Of a stretch of DNA of 64,000 nucleotides, positions 11,501 to 22,103 are shown one piece after another. The notes under the pieces are model-generated. The model did no database searches. It was not told the origin of the DNA and saw only the letters and a list, made by a program, of their open reading frames with translations. Source of the DNA: Taudactylus pleione (lineage: Eukaryota > Chordata > Amphibia > Anura > Myobatrachidae); contig JAUIMM010000113.1 in the NCBI GenBank assembly GCA_031769625.1, positions 10,613,001-10,677,000 on the forward strand, read 5' to 3'. The position numbers and the translations under genes are program-made. The number at the start of each line of letters is the position of its first letter. Within the stretch, counting starts at the first letter, position 1.

Positions 11501-11647
11501 CACGTGCATCAACAAAGTAGTGCCAAGAGTGCGCCTGTGTCATAAGTAAAGGGCCGGCTGGCTTGACCGTTAAAGGGTGCTGTAACCCCCAAAGTACACT
11601 CCAGTCCAAACCAAAAAAAAAATTATTTTCTGTGTTTAGCCGCACGT
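8585..11647 (+). repeat. Tandem array of ~160-bp repeats (type 1), ~19 units
   Basis: Each unit runs tgtgtttgtgaattgtgtgc, gcagtagccgcacgtgcatc, 'caacaaagtagtgccaagcg', 'aaagggccggctggcttgac', ending in an A-run. Units are 159-160 bp and well over 90% alike. They differ by small changes, for instance gcacctg at 9,614 and 10,572. The last copy is cut after 'ttctgtgttt' and merges into the transposase leader. A ~70-codon frame is open on the opposite strand in nearly every unit, but successive copies fall in different frames, so it is not a protein. In several related elements the array holds the same place between promoter and start codon. Confidence 0.95.
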
Positions 11648-11671
11648 ATATATCAAATCGATATAACATAA

Positions 11672-14600
11672 ATGGAGGACCAAACTTTCTCCGATAAAAA
11701 TAAAATAGAGAAAGATCAAGAACCACTTCCTCCTAGTGCTGAAGCTGCTGCCACTAGTCATGACATAGACGATAACATGCCATCAACGTCGTCTGCCAAG
11801 GCCGATGCCCAATGTCATAGTAGAGGGCACATACAATCCCAAATGGCAAAGTTCAGGAAAATGACCTTGAAAAAGACATTTAAATCAGCTGAAGAGAAAC
11901 GTAAACTTGCCAATATGCCATTTACGACACGGAGTGGCAAGGAACGGCTAAGGTCGATCCCTAGTATGTTCATGACTAGTGGTTCAGCTTCACATGACGA
12001 TGGAAGCCCTCCTCCCACTAAAAAAATCAAAAGAGTTAAGCTGGCAAAAGCACAGCGAAGAACTGTGCTTTCTAAGAAGATATCACAAATCCCCAAGGAG
12101 AGTCCAAGTGTGGTGGTGGTTGCGATGCCTGACCTTCCCAGCACTGGACGGGAAGAGGTGGCTCTTTCCACCATTTGCACGCCCCCTGCAAGTGTTGAAA
12201 GGAGCACCCACAGTCCACTTGCTGATATGCAAATTGAAGATGTCACTGTTGAAGTACAACAGGATGAGGATACTGGTGTAGCTGGCGCTGAGGAGGAAGT
12301 TGGCGAGGAGGATTCTGATGGTGATGTGGTTTGTTTAAATCAGGCTACGGGGGAGACAGTTGTTGTCCGTGGGATGAAAAAGCCCATCACGGTCATGCCT
12401 GGGCAGAAGACCAAACATTCCACCTCTTTGGTCTGGCAATATTTCTATCCAAATCCGGACAACAACTGTCTTGCCATATGTACCATATGTAAAGGTGAAA
12501 TAAGTAGGGGTAGGGACGTCAACCACCTAGGAACATCCTCCCTTATACGGCACCTGCAGCGCATTCCATAAAAAGTTACTGTCAAGTTCAGAAACTTTGG
12601 CTAAGACCATAAGCAGTCCAGGGACACCTAAATCCCGTTGTCCTGTTGTATCCAAGTGCCTGCAAACCACACCGTCAACTCCCTCCTCGTCAATTTCCTC
12701 CTTAGTCAGGATCGGAAGTAGTCCTGCAGGCCATGTCACTGGCATGACTGACTCTCCTATCCGGGATTCCTCTGGAGGATCCTGCATTGCTACGCCTACT
12801 GCTGCCGTTGCTGCTGTTGCTGCTGCTGGGAGTCGTTCATCATCCCAGAGAGGAAGTAGGAACACCACTACTTTTACTAAACAATTGACCCTCCAACAGT
12901 CCTTAGCGAGGAGGATGAAGTACGACAGCAGTCATCCTGAAGCAAAACGTATAACTGAGGCCTTGACTGCTATGTTGGTGTTAGACGTGCGTCCGGTATC
13001 CGCCATTAGTGCAGTGGGATTTAGACAATTGATGGAGGTAGTGTGTCCCCGGTTCCAAATCCCGTCTAGATTCCACTTCACTAGGCAGGCGATACCGAGA
13101 CTGTACAGAAACGTCAGAAAAAGTGTCCTCAGTGTCCTGAAAAATGCCGTTGTACACAATGTCCACTTAACCACGGACATGTGGACAAGTGGAACAGGGC
13201 AGACTAAGGACTATATGACTGTGACAGCCCACTGGGTAGATGTATCACCTTATGCAGCAACAGCAGCAGCGTCACCAGTAGCAGCATCTCAAAAACGCCA
13301 GCTCGTTACAAGGCAGGCTACGCTGTGTATCACCGGTTTCAGTAAGAGGCACACCGCCGACAACCTCTTAGAGAAACTGAGGGAAATCATCGCCCAGTGG
13401 CTTACCCCACTTAGACTCTCCTGGGGATTTGTGATATCTGACAACGCCACCAATATTGTGCGGGCATTACATCTGGGCAAATTCCAGCACGTCCCATGTT
13501 TTGCTCACACAATAAACTTGGTGGTGCAGAATTTTCTGAAAAGCGACAGGGGCGTGCAGGAGACGCTTTGGGTGGCCCGAAAAATTTCTGGCCACTTTCG
13601 CCATTCAGCGACTGCGTGCCGAAGACTGGAGCGCCAGCAAACACTCTTGAACCTGCCCCGCCATCACCTGAAGCAAGAGGTTGTGACGCGGTGGAACTCA
13701 ACCCTCTATATGCTTCAGAGGATGGAGGAGCAGCAAAAGGCCATACAAGCCTATACATCCACCTATGACATAGGCAAAGGAGGGGGTATGCACCTGACTC
13801 AAGCGCAGTGGAGAATGATTTCCGTGTTGTGCAAGGTTCTCCAGCCCTTCGAACTTGCCACACGTGAAGTCAGTTCAGACACAGCCAGCTTGAGTCAGGT
13901 CATTCCCCTCATCAGGCTATTGCAGAAGCAGCTGGAGAAAGTGAAGGAGGAGCTAAGACGGAGCGATTCCGCTCGGCATGTGGGACTTGTGGATGAAGCC
14001 CTTCATTCGCTTTGCCAGGATTCCAGGGTGGTCAATCTGTTGAAATCAGACCACTACATTTTGGCCACCGTGCTTGATCCTAGGTTTAAAGCCTATGTGG
14101 TGTCTCTCTTTCCGGCCGACACAAGCCTGCAGAGGTGCAAAGACCTGCTGGTGAACACACTGTCAGCTGAAGCGGAACGTGACACGTCAACGGCTCCTTC
14201 TTCATTTTCTCCCGCAACTGGGGCTGCCAGGAAAAAACTTAGGTATCCTAAGCAACCCGCTGGCGGTGATGCAGGGCAGGCAGGACCAAGTTTGGACATC
14301 TGGTCCGGACTGAAGGACCTGGCAACAATTTCTGACATGTCTACTGTCACTGCATATGATACTTTCACCATTGACAGAATGGTGGAGGATTACATCGGTG
14401 ACAGCATCCAAGTAGGCATGTCAGACAGTCCATACCTGTACTGGCAGGAAAAAGAGGCAATTTGGAGGCCCCTGTACAAGCTGGCTCTATTTTACCTGAG
14501 TTGCCCCCCCTCCAGTGTGTACTCCGAAAGAGTGTTTAGTGCAGCCGGGAACCTTGTCAGCGAAAGGCGTAGGAGGTTGCTTCCACAGAATGTGGAGAAG

Positions 14601-14786
14601 ATGATGTTCATCAAAATGAATTATCAGCTCTTCCAGGGAGACCAGCCTCCAGAAGGTACAGAGGGACCTGTGGTGGTGGATTCAAGTGGGGACGAGTTAA
14701 TACTTTGTGAGGATGAGGATGTACACACTGAAGAGGGTGAGGAATCGGTGGATGAGGAGGATGAGGATGACATCTTGCCTCCGTAG
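11672..14786 (+). pseudogene. hAT transposase of element 1, disrupted by a one-base insertion
   Basis: The frame opens with ATG at 11672 (M-E-D-Q-T-F-S-D). It runs 299 codons and ends at 12571, because one extra C near 12,566 shifts the frame. The break falls inside the BED zinc finger: the intact copy reads R-V-H with His299 as the fourth zinc ligand, whereas here it reads R-I-P-stop. The rest continues in another frame to TAG at 14784-14786. It keeps T-T-D-M-W (first catalytic Asp), S-D-N-A-T-N (second Asp), C-F-A-H, T-R-W-N-S-T and S-E-R-V-F-S (catalytic Glu). Compared with the copy at 26094-29207 only about ten other amino-acid differences were noticed. The enzyme would be inactive unless frameshifting occurs; the separate halves might still be translated. 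Confidence 0.9.
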
Positions 14787-14842
14787 AGCCAGTTTGTGCA
14801 GGGACACATTAATTGCCAGCTTGTTTTGTGGGGGCCCAAACG

Positions 14843-14899
14843 AACCAATCATTTCAGCCACAGTTGTGTGGCAGACCCTGGCGCTGAAATGATTGATTT
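14843..14899. repeat. Conserved hairpin downstream of the transposase stop
   Basis: The arms aaccaatcatttcagc and gctgaaatgattgattt surround a loop of about 24 bases. The hairpin is conserved downstream of the transposase remnants in elements 2 (~22,158), 3 (~25,980-26,040), 4 (~33,685-33,745) and 5 (~63,590-63,650). A role in 3' end formation or transposase binding is possible but unproven. No AATAAA was noticed nearby. Confidence 0.6.
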
Positions 14900-15289
14900 G
14901 TTAAAGTGTGCATGTCCTGTTTATACAACATAAGGGTGGGTGGGAGGGCCCAAGGACAATTCCATCTTGCACTTCTTTTTTTTCTTTGCATTATGTACAG
15001 TTTGGGGCCTAGTTTTTCTAACTGCCATCCTGTCTGCCACTGCAGTGTCACTCCTAGATGGGTCACGTGTTTGTGCCGCCCACTCGTGTCGCTTAGCATA
15101 GTCATCCAGCTACCTCGGTGCAACCTTTTGGACATGAAAACACTATTGTGAGGTGTGAGGTGTTCAGAATAGACTGGAAATGAGTGGAAATTAAGGTTAT
15201 TGAGGTTAATAATAGCATAGGAGCAGAGAAACCAACAAATTCTGTGATTTTAGCTGTTTTTATGCTTTTTAAAAAAAAAATACAGATCC

Positions 15290-15421
15290 AAAACACAAAA
15301 CCCAGAACCCAAAACACGGAAGGGTGGTTTTGGCAAAACCAATCCAGATCCAAAACACGAAGAAAGATCCAGATCCAAAACCAAAACACAAAACACGAAA
15401 AGTGGCCGGTGCACACCCCTA
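15290..15421 (+). promoter_or_regulatory. Right subterminal region with repeated CCAAAACAC motifs
   Basis: The last ~130 bp contain repeated gatccaaaacac / ccaaaacac / 'cagatccaaaac' motifs in one orientation, then the terminus ggccggtgcacaccccta. In hAT elements short subterminal repeats bind the transposase BED finger; that role here is inferred. The left end instead repeats ATCCGA-type motifs, so the two ends are not symmetric. Confidence 0.5.
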
Positions 15422-15454
15422 ATATATATACATATACATATACACATACACATT

Positions 15455-15492
<38 letters not shown>

Positions 15493-15576
15493 CATATATA
15501 TAATCTATAAATATATGTATGTGTGTGTATGTATATATATTATATAAATATATTATATACATATATGTGTACATAT
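15422..15576. repeat. TA/CA microsatellite between hAT elements 1 and 2
   Basis: TA, CA and ATGT tracts. The eight bases gtacatat at 15569-15576 are duplicated at 22737-22744 to the right of element 2. Confidence 0.9.
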
Positions 15577-16089
15577 TAGGGGTGAGCGGGTTCGGATTTC
15601 TGAAATCCGAACCCCCCCGAGCCCCCCCGATCCGAGTCCGATCCGAATCAGGCTCGACTTTTCCCGCCTGGCTCGGATCTGAAATCGAGGCAAAACGTCA
15701 TCATCCCGCCTTCCGAGTCTCGCGGGTTTTGGATCCTATATAAGGTACCCACGTCGGCGCCATTTTCTCACTCGGCTGTGGACAGTGAAGAGGGAGGGTG
15801 GGAGTTAGGGCTGTGTAGTGTAGTGTAGTGTAGTGCTGCTGTTGTCCACTACTTCAAAGTCCATAGGGGCTGGCTGTGTTGTGCTGTGCTGCTGTTGTTA
15901 ATAGGGGCTGTGTCCACTACTTCAAAGTCCATAGGGGCTGGCTGGACTGTGTTGTGCAGTCAGTTCTCCATAGGGGCTGTGTCCACTCCAAAGTCCTGTG
16001 CAGTGTCCCAGTCCTAAAGGAGTGCTGCAGTGTTGTCCAGGGGGTGCTCTGTCCATCAGGGGTGCTCCCCCCAAGTGCTAAAAAAATAA

Positions 16090-17892
16090 TATATTTTCTG
16101 TGTTTGTGAATTGTGTGCGCAGTAGCCGCACGTGCATCAACAAAGTAGTGCCAAGCGTGCGCCTGTGTCATAAGTAAAGGGCCGGCTGGCTTGACCGTTA
16201 AAGGGTGCTGTAACCCCCGAAAGTACACTCCAGTCCAAACCAAAAAAAAATTATTTTCTGTGTTTGTGAATTGTGTGCGCGGTAGCCGCACGTGCATCAA
16301 CAAAGTAGTGCCAAGCGTGCGCCTGTGTCATAAGTAAATGGCCGGCTGGCTTGACCGTTAAGGGTGCTGTAACCCCCGAAAGTACACTCCAGTCCAAACC
16401 AAAAAAAAAATTATTTTCTGTGTTTGTGAATTGTGTGCGCAGTAGCCGCACGTGCATCAACAAAGTAGTGCCAAGCATGCGCCTGTGTCATAAGTAAAGG
16501 GCCGGCTGGCTTGACCGTTAAGGGTGCTGTAACCCCCGAAAGTACACTCCAGTCCAAACCAAAAAAAAAATTATTTTCTGTGTTTGTGAATTGTGTGCGC
16601 AGTAGCCGCACGTGCATCAACAAAGTAGTGCCAAGCGTGCGCCTGTGTCATAAGTAAAGGGCCGGCTGGCTTGACCGTTAAGGGTGCTGTAAACCACGAA
16701 AGTACACTCCAGTCCAAACCAAAAAAAAAATTATTTTCTGTGTTTGTGAATTGTGTGCGCAGTAGCCGCACGTGCATCAACAAAGTAGTGCCAAGCGTGC
16801 GCCTGTGTCATAAGTAAAGGGCCGGCTGGCTTGACCGTTAAGGGTGCTGTAACCCCCGAAAGTACACTCCAGTCCAAACCAAAAAAAAACTTATTTTCTG
16901 TGTTTGTGAATTGTGTGCGCAGTAGCCGCACGTGCATCAACAAAGTAGTGCCAAGCGTGCGCCTGTGTCATAAGTAAAGGGCCGGCTGGCTTGACCGTTA
17001 AGGGTGCTGTAACCCCCGAAAGTACACTCCAGTCCAAACCAAAAAAAAAATTATTTTCTGTGTTTGTGAATTGTGTGCGCAGTAGCCGCACGTGCATCAA
17101 CAAAGTAGTGCCAAGCGTGCGCCTGTGTCATAAGTAAAGGGCCGGCTGGCTTGACCGTTAAGGGTGCTGTAACCCCCGAAAGTACACTCCAGTCCAAACC
17201 AAAAAAAAAATTATTTTCTGTGTTTGTGAATTGTGTGCGCAGTAGCCGCACGTGCATCAACAAAGTAGTGCCAAGCGTGCGCCTGTGTCATAAGTAAAGG
17301 GCCGGCTGGCTTGACCGTTAAGGGTGCTGTAACCCCCGAAAGTACACTCCAGTCCAAACCAAAAAAAAATAATTTTCTGTGTTTGTGAATTGTGTGCGCA
17401 GTAGCCGCACGTGCATCAACAAAGTAGTGCCAAGCGTGCGCCTGTGTCATAAGTAAAGGGCCGGCTGGCTTGACCGTTAAGGGTGCTTTAACCCCCGAAA
17501 GTACACTCCAGTCCAAACCAAAAAAAAAATTATTTTCTGTGTTTGTGAATTGTGTGCGCAGTAGCCGCACGTGCATCAACAAAGTAGTGCCAAGCGTGCG
17601 CCTGTGTCATAAGTAAAGGGCCGGCTGGCTTGACCGTTAAGGGTGCTGTAACCCCCGAAAGTACACTCCAGTCCAAACCAAAAAAAAAATTATTTTCTGT
17701 GTTTGTGAATTGTGTGCACTGTGGCTGCACGTGCATCAACAAAGGAGCAGCGCCAAGCGTGCGCCTGTGTCCCATAAGTAAAGAGCCGGCTGGCTCATTT
17801 CTTAAAGGGTGGTGTAACCCACAAAGTGCACTACTCTCCAGCAAAAACAAAATAATATTTTCTGTGTTTGTGTGCGCTTTAGCCGCACGTAT
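16090..17892 (+). repeat. Type 1 tandem array in element 2, ~11 units
   Basis: It has the same ~160-bp unit as at 8585-11647. The last unit (about 17,693-17,860) is diverged, with 'gcactgtggctgcacgtgc' and 'caaaggagcagcgccaagcg'. It is intermediate in sequence between the type 1 and type 2 repeats, and the array ends with tgtgcgctttag before the transposase ATG. Confidence 0.95.
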
Positions 17893-17911
17893 ATATATCA
17901 ATATAACATAA

Positions 17912-18241
17912 ATGGAGGACCAAACTTTCTCCGATAAAAATAAAATAGGGAAATATCAAGAACCACTTCCTCCTAGTGCTGTTGCTGCTGCTGGGAGTTG
18001 TTCATCATCCCAGAGAGGAAGTAGGAACATCACTACTTTTACTAAACAATTGACCCTCCAACAGTCCCTAGCGATGAGGATGAAGTACGACAGCAGTCAT
18101 CCTGAAGCAAAACGTATAACTGAGGCCTTGACTGCTATGTTGGTGTTAGACGTGCGTCCGGTATCCGACATTAGTGCAGTGGGATTTAGACAATTGATGG
18201 AGGTAGTGTGTCCTCGGTTCCAAATCCCGTCTAGATTCCAC
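17912..18241 (+). pseudogene. Transposase 5' remnant of element 2 (internally deleted)
   Basis: The frame starts at the transposase ATG (M-E-D-Q-T-F-S-D). After about residue 23 it jumps to the region matching about residue 382 (G-S-C-S-S-S-Q-R-G-S-R), so roughly 360 codons including the BED finger are lost. The join lies in GCTGCTG repeats present on both sides, pointing to slippage-type deletion. Similarity continues to about residue 468 (I-P-S-R-F-H) and stops at the junction 'gattccac/ctgcatcc' with the type 2 array, where the frame reads out after about 15 more codons. Elements 4 and 5 show the same two junctions. Confidence 0.85.
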
Positions 18242-21200
18242 CTGCATCCTCAAAGCAGCAGCGACAAGCGTGCGTCTGTCTGTTAAAGGGTGGTGACACC
18301 CTCAAAGTGTGCTACACAAACAATTAAAATATTGTTCTTTTTTTTTCTGTCTTTGTGAATTGTGTGGGCTGTAGCCGCACCTGCATCCTTAAAGCAGCAG
18401 CGACAAGCGTGCGTCTGTCTGTTAAAGGGTGGTGACACCCTCAAAGTGTGCTACACAAACAATTAAAATATTGTTCTTTTTTTTTTGGTCTTTGTGAAAT
18501 GTGTGGGCTGTAGCCGCACCTAGATCCTTAAAGCAGCAGCGACAAGCGTGCGTCTGTCTGTTAAAGGGTGGTGACACCCTCAAAGTGTGCTACACAAACA
18601 ATTAAAATATTGTTCTTTTTTTTCTGTCTTTGTGAATTGTGTGAGCTGTAGCCGCACCTGCATCCTTAAAGCAGCAGCGACAAGCGTGCGTCTGTCTGTT
18701 AAAGGGTGGTGACACCCTCAAAGTGTGCTACACAAACAATTAAAATATTGTTCTTTTTTTTTTGGTCTTTGTGAAATGTGTGGGCTGTAGCCGCACCTGC
18801 ATCCTTAAAGCAGCAGCGACAAGCGTGCGTCTGTCTGTTAAAGGGTGGTGACACCCTCAAAGTGTTCTACACAAACAATTAAAATATTGTTCTTTTTTTT
18901 TCGGTCTTTGTGAAATGTGTGGGCTGTAGCCGCACCTGCATCCTTAAAGCAGCAGCGACAAGCGTGCGTCTGTCTGTTAAAGGGTGGTGACACCCTCAAA
19001 GTGTTCTACACAAACAATTAAAATATTGTTCTTTTTTTTTCGGTCTTTGTGAAATGTGTGGGCTGTAGCCGCACCTGCATCCTTAAAGCAGCAGCGACAA
19101 GCGTGCATCTGTCTGTTAAAGGGTGGTGTAACTCTCAAAGTGCTCCAAAAAATAAAAAACTATTTTTTTAATGTGTTTGTGACTTGTGTGCGATGTAGCC
19201 GCACCTGCATCCTTAAAGCAGCAGCGACAAGCGTGCGTCTGTCTGTTAAAGGGTGGTGACACCCTCAAAGTGTGCTACACAAACAATAAAAATATTCTTC
19301 TTTTTTCTGTCTATGTGAATTGTGTGGGCTGTAGCCGCACCTGCATCCTTAAAGCAGCAGCGACAAGCGTGCGTCTGTCTGTTAAAGGGTGGTGACACCC
19401 TCAAAGTGTTCTACACAAACAATTAAAATATTGTTCTTTTTTTTTCGGTCTTTGTGAAATGTGTGGACTGTAGCCGCACCTGCATCCTTAAAGCAGCAGC
19501 GACAAGCGTGCGTCTGTCTGTTAAAGGGTGGTGTAACTCTCAAAGTGTTCCAAAAAATAAAAAACTATTTTTTTAATGTGTTTGTGACTTGTGTGCGATG
19601 TAGCCACACTTGCATCCTCAAAGCAGCAGCGACAAGCGTGCGTCTGTCTGTTAAAGGGTGGTGACTCCCTCAAAGTGTGCTACACAAACAATTAAAATAT
19701 TGTTCTTTTTTTTTCTGTCTATGTGAATTGTGTGGGCTGTAGCCGCACCTGCATCCTTAAAGCAGCAGCGACAAGCGTGCGTCTGTCTGTTAAAGGGTGG
19801 TGACACCTCAAAGTGTTCTACACAAACAATTAAAATATTGTTCATTTTTTTTTGGTCTTTGTGAAATGTGTGGGCTGTAGCCGCACCTGCATCCTTAAAG
19901 CAGCAGCGACAAGCGTGCGTCTGTCTGTTAAAGGGTGGTGACACCTCAAAGTGTTCTACACAAACAATTAAAATATTCTTCTTCTTTTTTCTGTCTTTGT
20001 GAATTGTGTGGGCTGTAGCCGCACTTGCATCCTCAAAGCAGCAGCGACAAGCGTGCGTCTGTCTGTTAAAGGGTGGTGTAACCCTCAAAGTGTGCTCCAC
20101 AAACAATAAAAATATTCTTTTTTTTTTCTGTCTTTGTGAATTGTGTGGGCTGTAGCCGCACTTGAATCCTCAAAGCAGCAGCGACAAGCGTGCGTCTGTC
20201 TGTTAAAGGGTGGTGACACCCTCAAAGTGTGCTACACAAACAATTAAAATATTGTTCTTTTTTTTTTGGTCTTTGTGAAATGTGTGGGCTGTAGCCGCAC
20301 CTGCATCCTTAAAGCAGCAGCGACAAGCGTGCGTCTGTCTGTTAAAGGGTGGTGACACCCTCAAAGTGTTCTACACAAACAATTAAAATATTGTTCTTTT
20401 TTTTTCGGTCTTTGTGAAATGTGTGGGCTGTAGCCGCACCTGCATCCTTAAAGCAGCAGCGACAAGCGTGCGTCTGTCTGTTAAAGGGTGGTGACACCCT
20501 CAAAGTGTTCTACACAAACAATTAAAATATTGTTCTTTTTTTTTCGGTCTTTGTGAAATGTGTGGGCTGTAGCCGCACCTGCATCCTTAAAGCAGCAGCG
20601 ACAAGCGTGCATCTGTCTGTTAAAGGGTGGTGTAACTCTCAAAGTGCTCCAAAAAATAAAAAACTATTTTTTTAATGTGTTTGTGACTTGTGTGCGATGT
20701 AGCCGCACCTGCATCCTTAAAGCAGCAGCGACAAGCGTGCGTCTGTCTGTTAAAGGGTGGTGACACCCTCAAAGTGTGCTACACAAACAATAAAAATATT
20801 CTTCTTTTTTCTGTCTATGTGAATTGTGTGGGCTGTAGCCGCACCTGCATCCTTAAAGCAGCAGCGACAAGCGTGCGTCTGTCTGTTAAAGGGTGGTGAC
20901 ACCCTCAAAGTGTTCTACACAAACAATTAAAATATTGTTCTTTTTTTTTCGGTCTTTGTGAAATGTGTGGGCTGTAGCCGCACCTGCATACTTAAAGCAG
21001 CAGCGACAAGCGTGCGTCTGTCTGTTAAAGGGTGGTGTAACTCTCAAAGTGTTCCAAAAAATAAAAAACTATTTTTTTAATGTGTTTGTGACTTGTGTGC
21101 GATGTAGCCACACTTGCATCCTCAAAGCAGCAGCGACAAGCGTGCGTCTGTCTGTTAAAGGGTGGTGACTCCCTCAAAGTGTGCTACACAAACAATTAAA

Positions 21201-21713
21201 ATATTGTTCTTTTTTTTTCTGTCTATGTGAATTGTGTGGGCTGTAGCCGCACCTGCATCCTTAAAGCAGCAGCGACAAGCGTGCGTCTGTCTGTTAAAGG
21301 GTGGTGACACCTCAAAGTGTTCTACACAAACAATTAAAATATTGTTCATTTTTTTTTGGTCTTTGTGAAATGTGTGGGCTGTAGCCGCACCTGCATCCTT
21401 AAAGCAGCAGCGACAAGCGTGCGTCTGTCTGTTAAAGGGTGGTGACACCTCAAAGTGTTCTACACAAACAATTAAAATATTCTTCTTCTTTTTTCTGTCT
21501 TTGTGAATTGTGTGGGCTGTAGCCGCACTTGCATCCTCAAAGCAGCAGCGACAAGCGTGCGTCTGTCTGTTAAAGGGTGGTGTAACCCTCAAAGTGTGCT
21601 CCACAAACAATAAAAATATTCTTTTTTTTTTCTGTCTTTGTGAATTGTGTGGGCTGTAGCCGCACTTGAATCCTCAAAGCAGCAGCGACAAGCGTGCGTC
21701 TGTCTGTTAAAGG
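18242..21713 (+). repeat. Type 2 tandem array (~137-bp units, ~26 copies) replacing the transposase core
   Basis: Units read 'gtgtgggctgtagccgcac', ctgcatccttaaagcagcag, 'cgacaagcgtgcgtctgtc', 'tgttaaagggtggtgacacc', then a T-rich tract. They share the order and many short words of the type 1 unit (tagccgcac, gtgcatc/ctgcatc, caagcgtgcg, gttaaagggt), so the two arrays have a common origin. A block of 1,504 bp (11 units) is itself duplicated in tandem: features at 19056, 19186, 19461 and 19651 recur at 20560, 20690, 20965 and 21155. Only a couple of base differences were noticed between the copies. Confidence 0.9.
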
Positions 21714-22103
21714 ATTACATCAGTGACAGCATCCAAGTAGGCATGTCAGACAGTCCGTACCTGTACTGGCAGGAAAAAGAAGCAATTTGGAGGTCCCTGT
21801 ACAAACTGGCTCTATTTTACCTGAGTTGCCCCCCCTCCAGTGTGTACTCCGAAAGAGTGTTTAGTGCAGCCGGGAACCTTGTCAGCGAAAGGCGTAGGAG
21901 GTTGCTTCCACAAAATGTGGAGAAGATGATGTTCATAAAATGAATTATCAACTCTTCCAGGGAGACCAGCCTCCAGAACGTACAGAGGGACCTGTGGTTC
22001 CAGCAGGGACGAATTAATACTCTGTGAGGATGAGGATGTACACACTGAAGAGGGTGAGGAATCGGTGGATGAGGAGGATGAGGATGACATCTTGCCTCCG
22101 TAG
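21714..22103 (+). pseudogene. Transposase 3' remnant of element 2 (dimerisation region)
   Basis: It begins at the residue equivalent to Asp906 of the intact protein (D-Y-I-S-D-S-I-Q-V-G) at a junction sharing 'agg' with the array. It keeps S-E-R-V-F-S-A-A-G and the R-R-R-R-L-L-P-Q-N-V-E-K stretch, the hAT C-terminal dimerisation block and last catalytic residue. A one-base loss at 'gttcataaaatg' shifts the frame after F-I-K. The remaining acidic tail (E/D-rich) is present in DNA up to the TAG at 22101-22103, with further small deletions. Confidence 0.85.

Larger units (their letters stand above)
8072..15421 (+). mobile_element. hAT element 1, full length with frameshifted transposase
   Basis: This 7.35-kb DNA transposon has ends TAGGGGTGAGCGGG (left) and its short partial inverse in ggtgcacacccctA (right). 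It is flanked by atatatat on both sides. Order on the + strand: left end with GATCCGAGT-type motifs, TATA-box region (8232), leader, about nineteen ~160-bp tandem repeats (8585-11647), transposase reading frame (11672-14786, one frameshift), a hairpin (14843-14899), and a right end rich in CCAAAACAC motifs. The transposase is nearly identical to that of element 3, so the two copies separated recently. hAT membership rests on the BED finger, the DDE and dimerisation motifs, and the 8-bp duplications, clearest in element 2. Confidence 0.9.

Noticed and set aside
8746..11515. Series of ~70-codon open frames on the minus strand, one per repeat unit
   Set aside because: They recur because the repeat recurs. 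The unit length (159-160 bp) is not a multiple of three, so copies shift frame, and several units break the frame. They resemble no protein family.
8585..11647. CRISPR-like direct repeats
   Set aside because: Repeats are contiguous, ~160 bp, without unique spacers, inside a eukaryotic transposon. The 17/20-bp and 137-bp arrays fail for the same reason.
13411..13863. 150-codon antisense frame within the transposase, also at 27017-27469
   Set aside because: It is a shadow of the transposase coding strand with no domain similarity. It is shared by both copies only because they are nearly identical.
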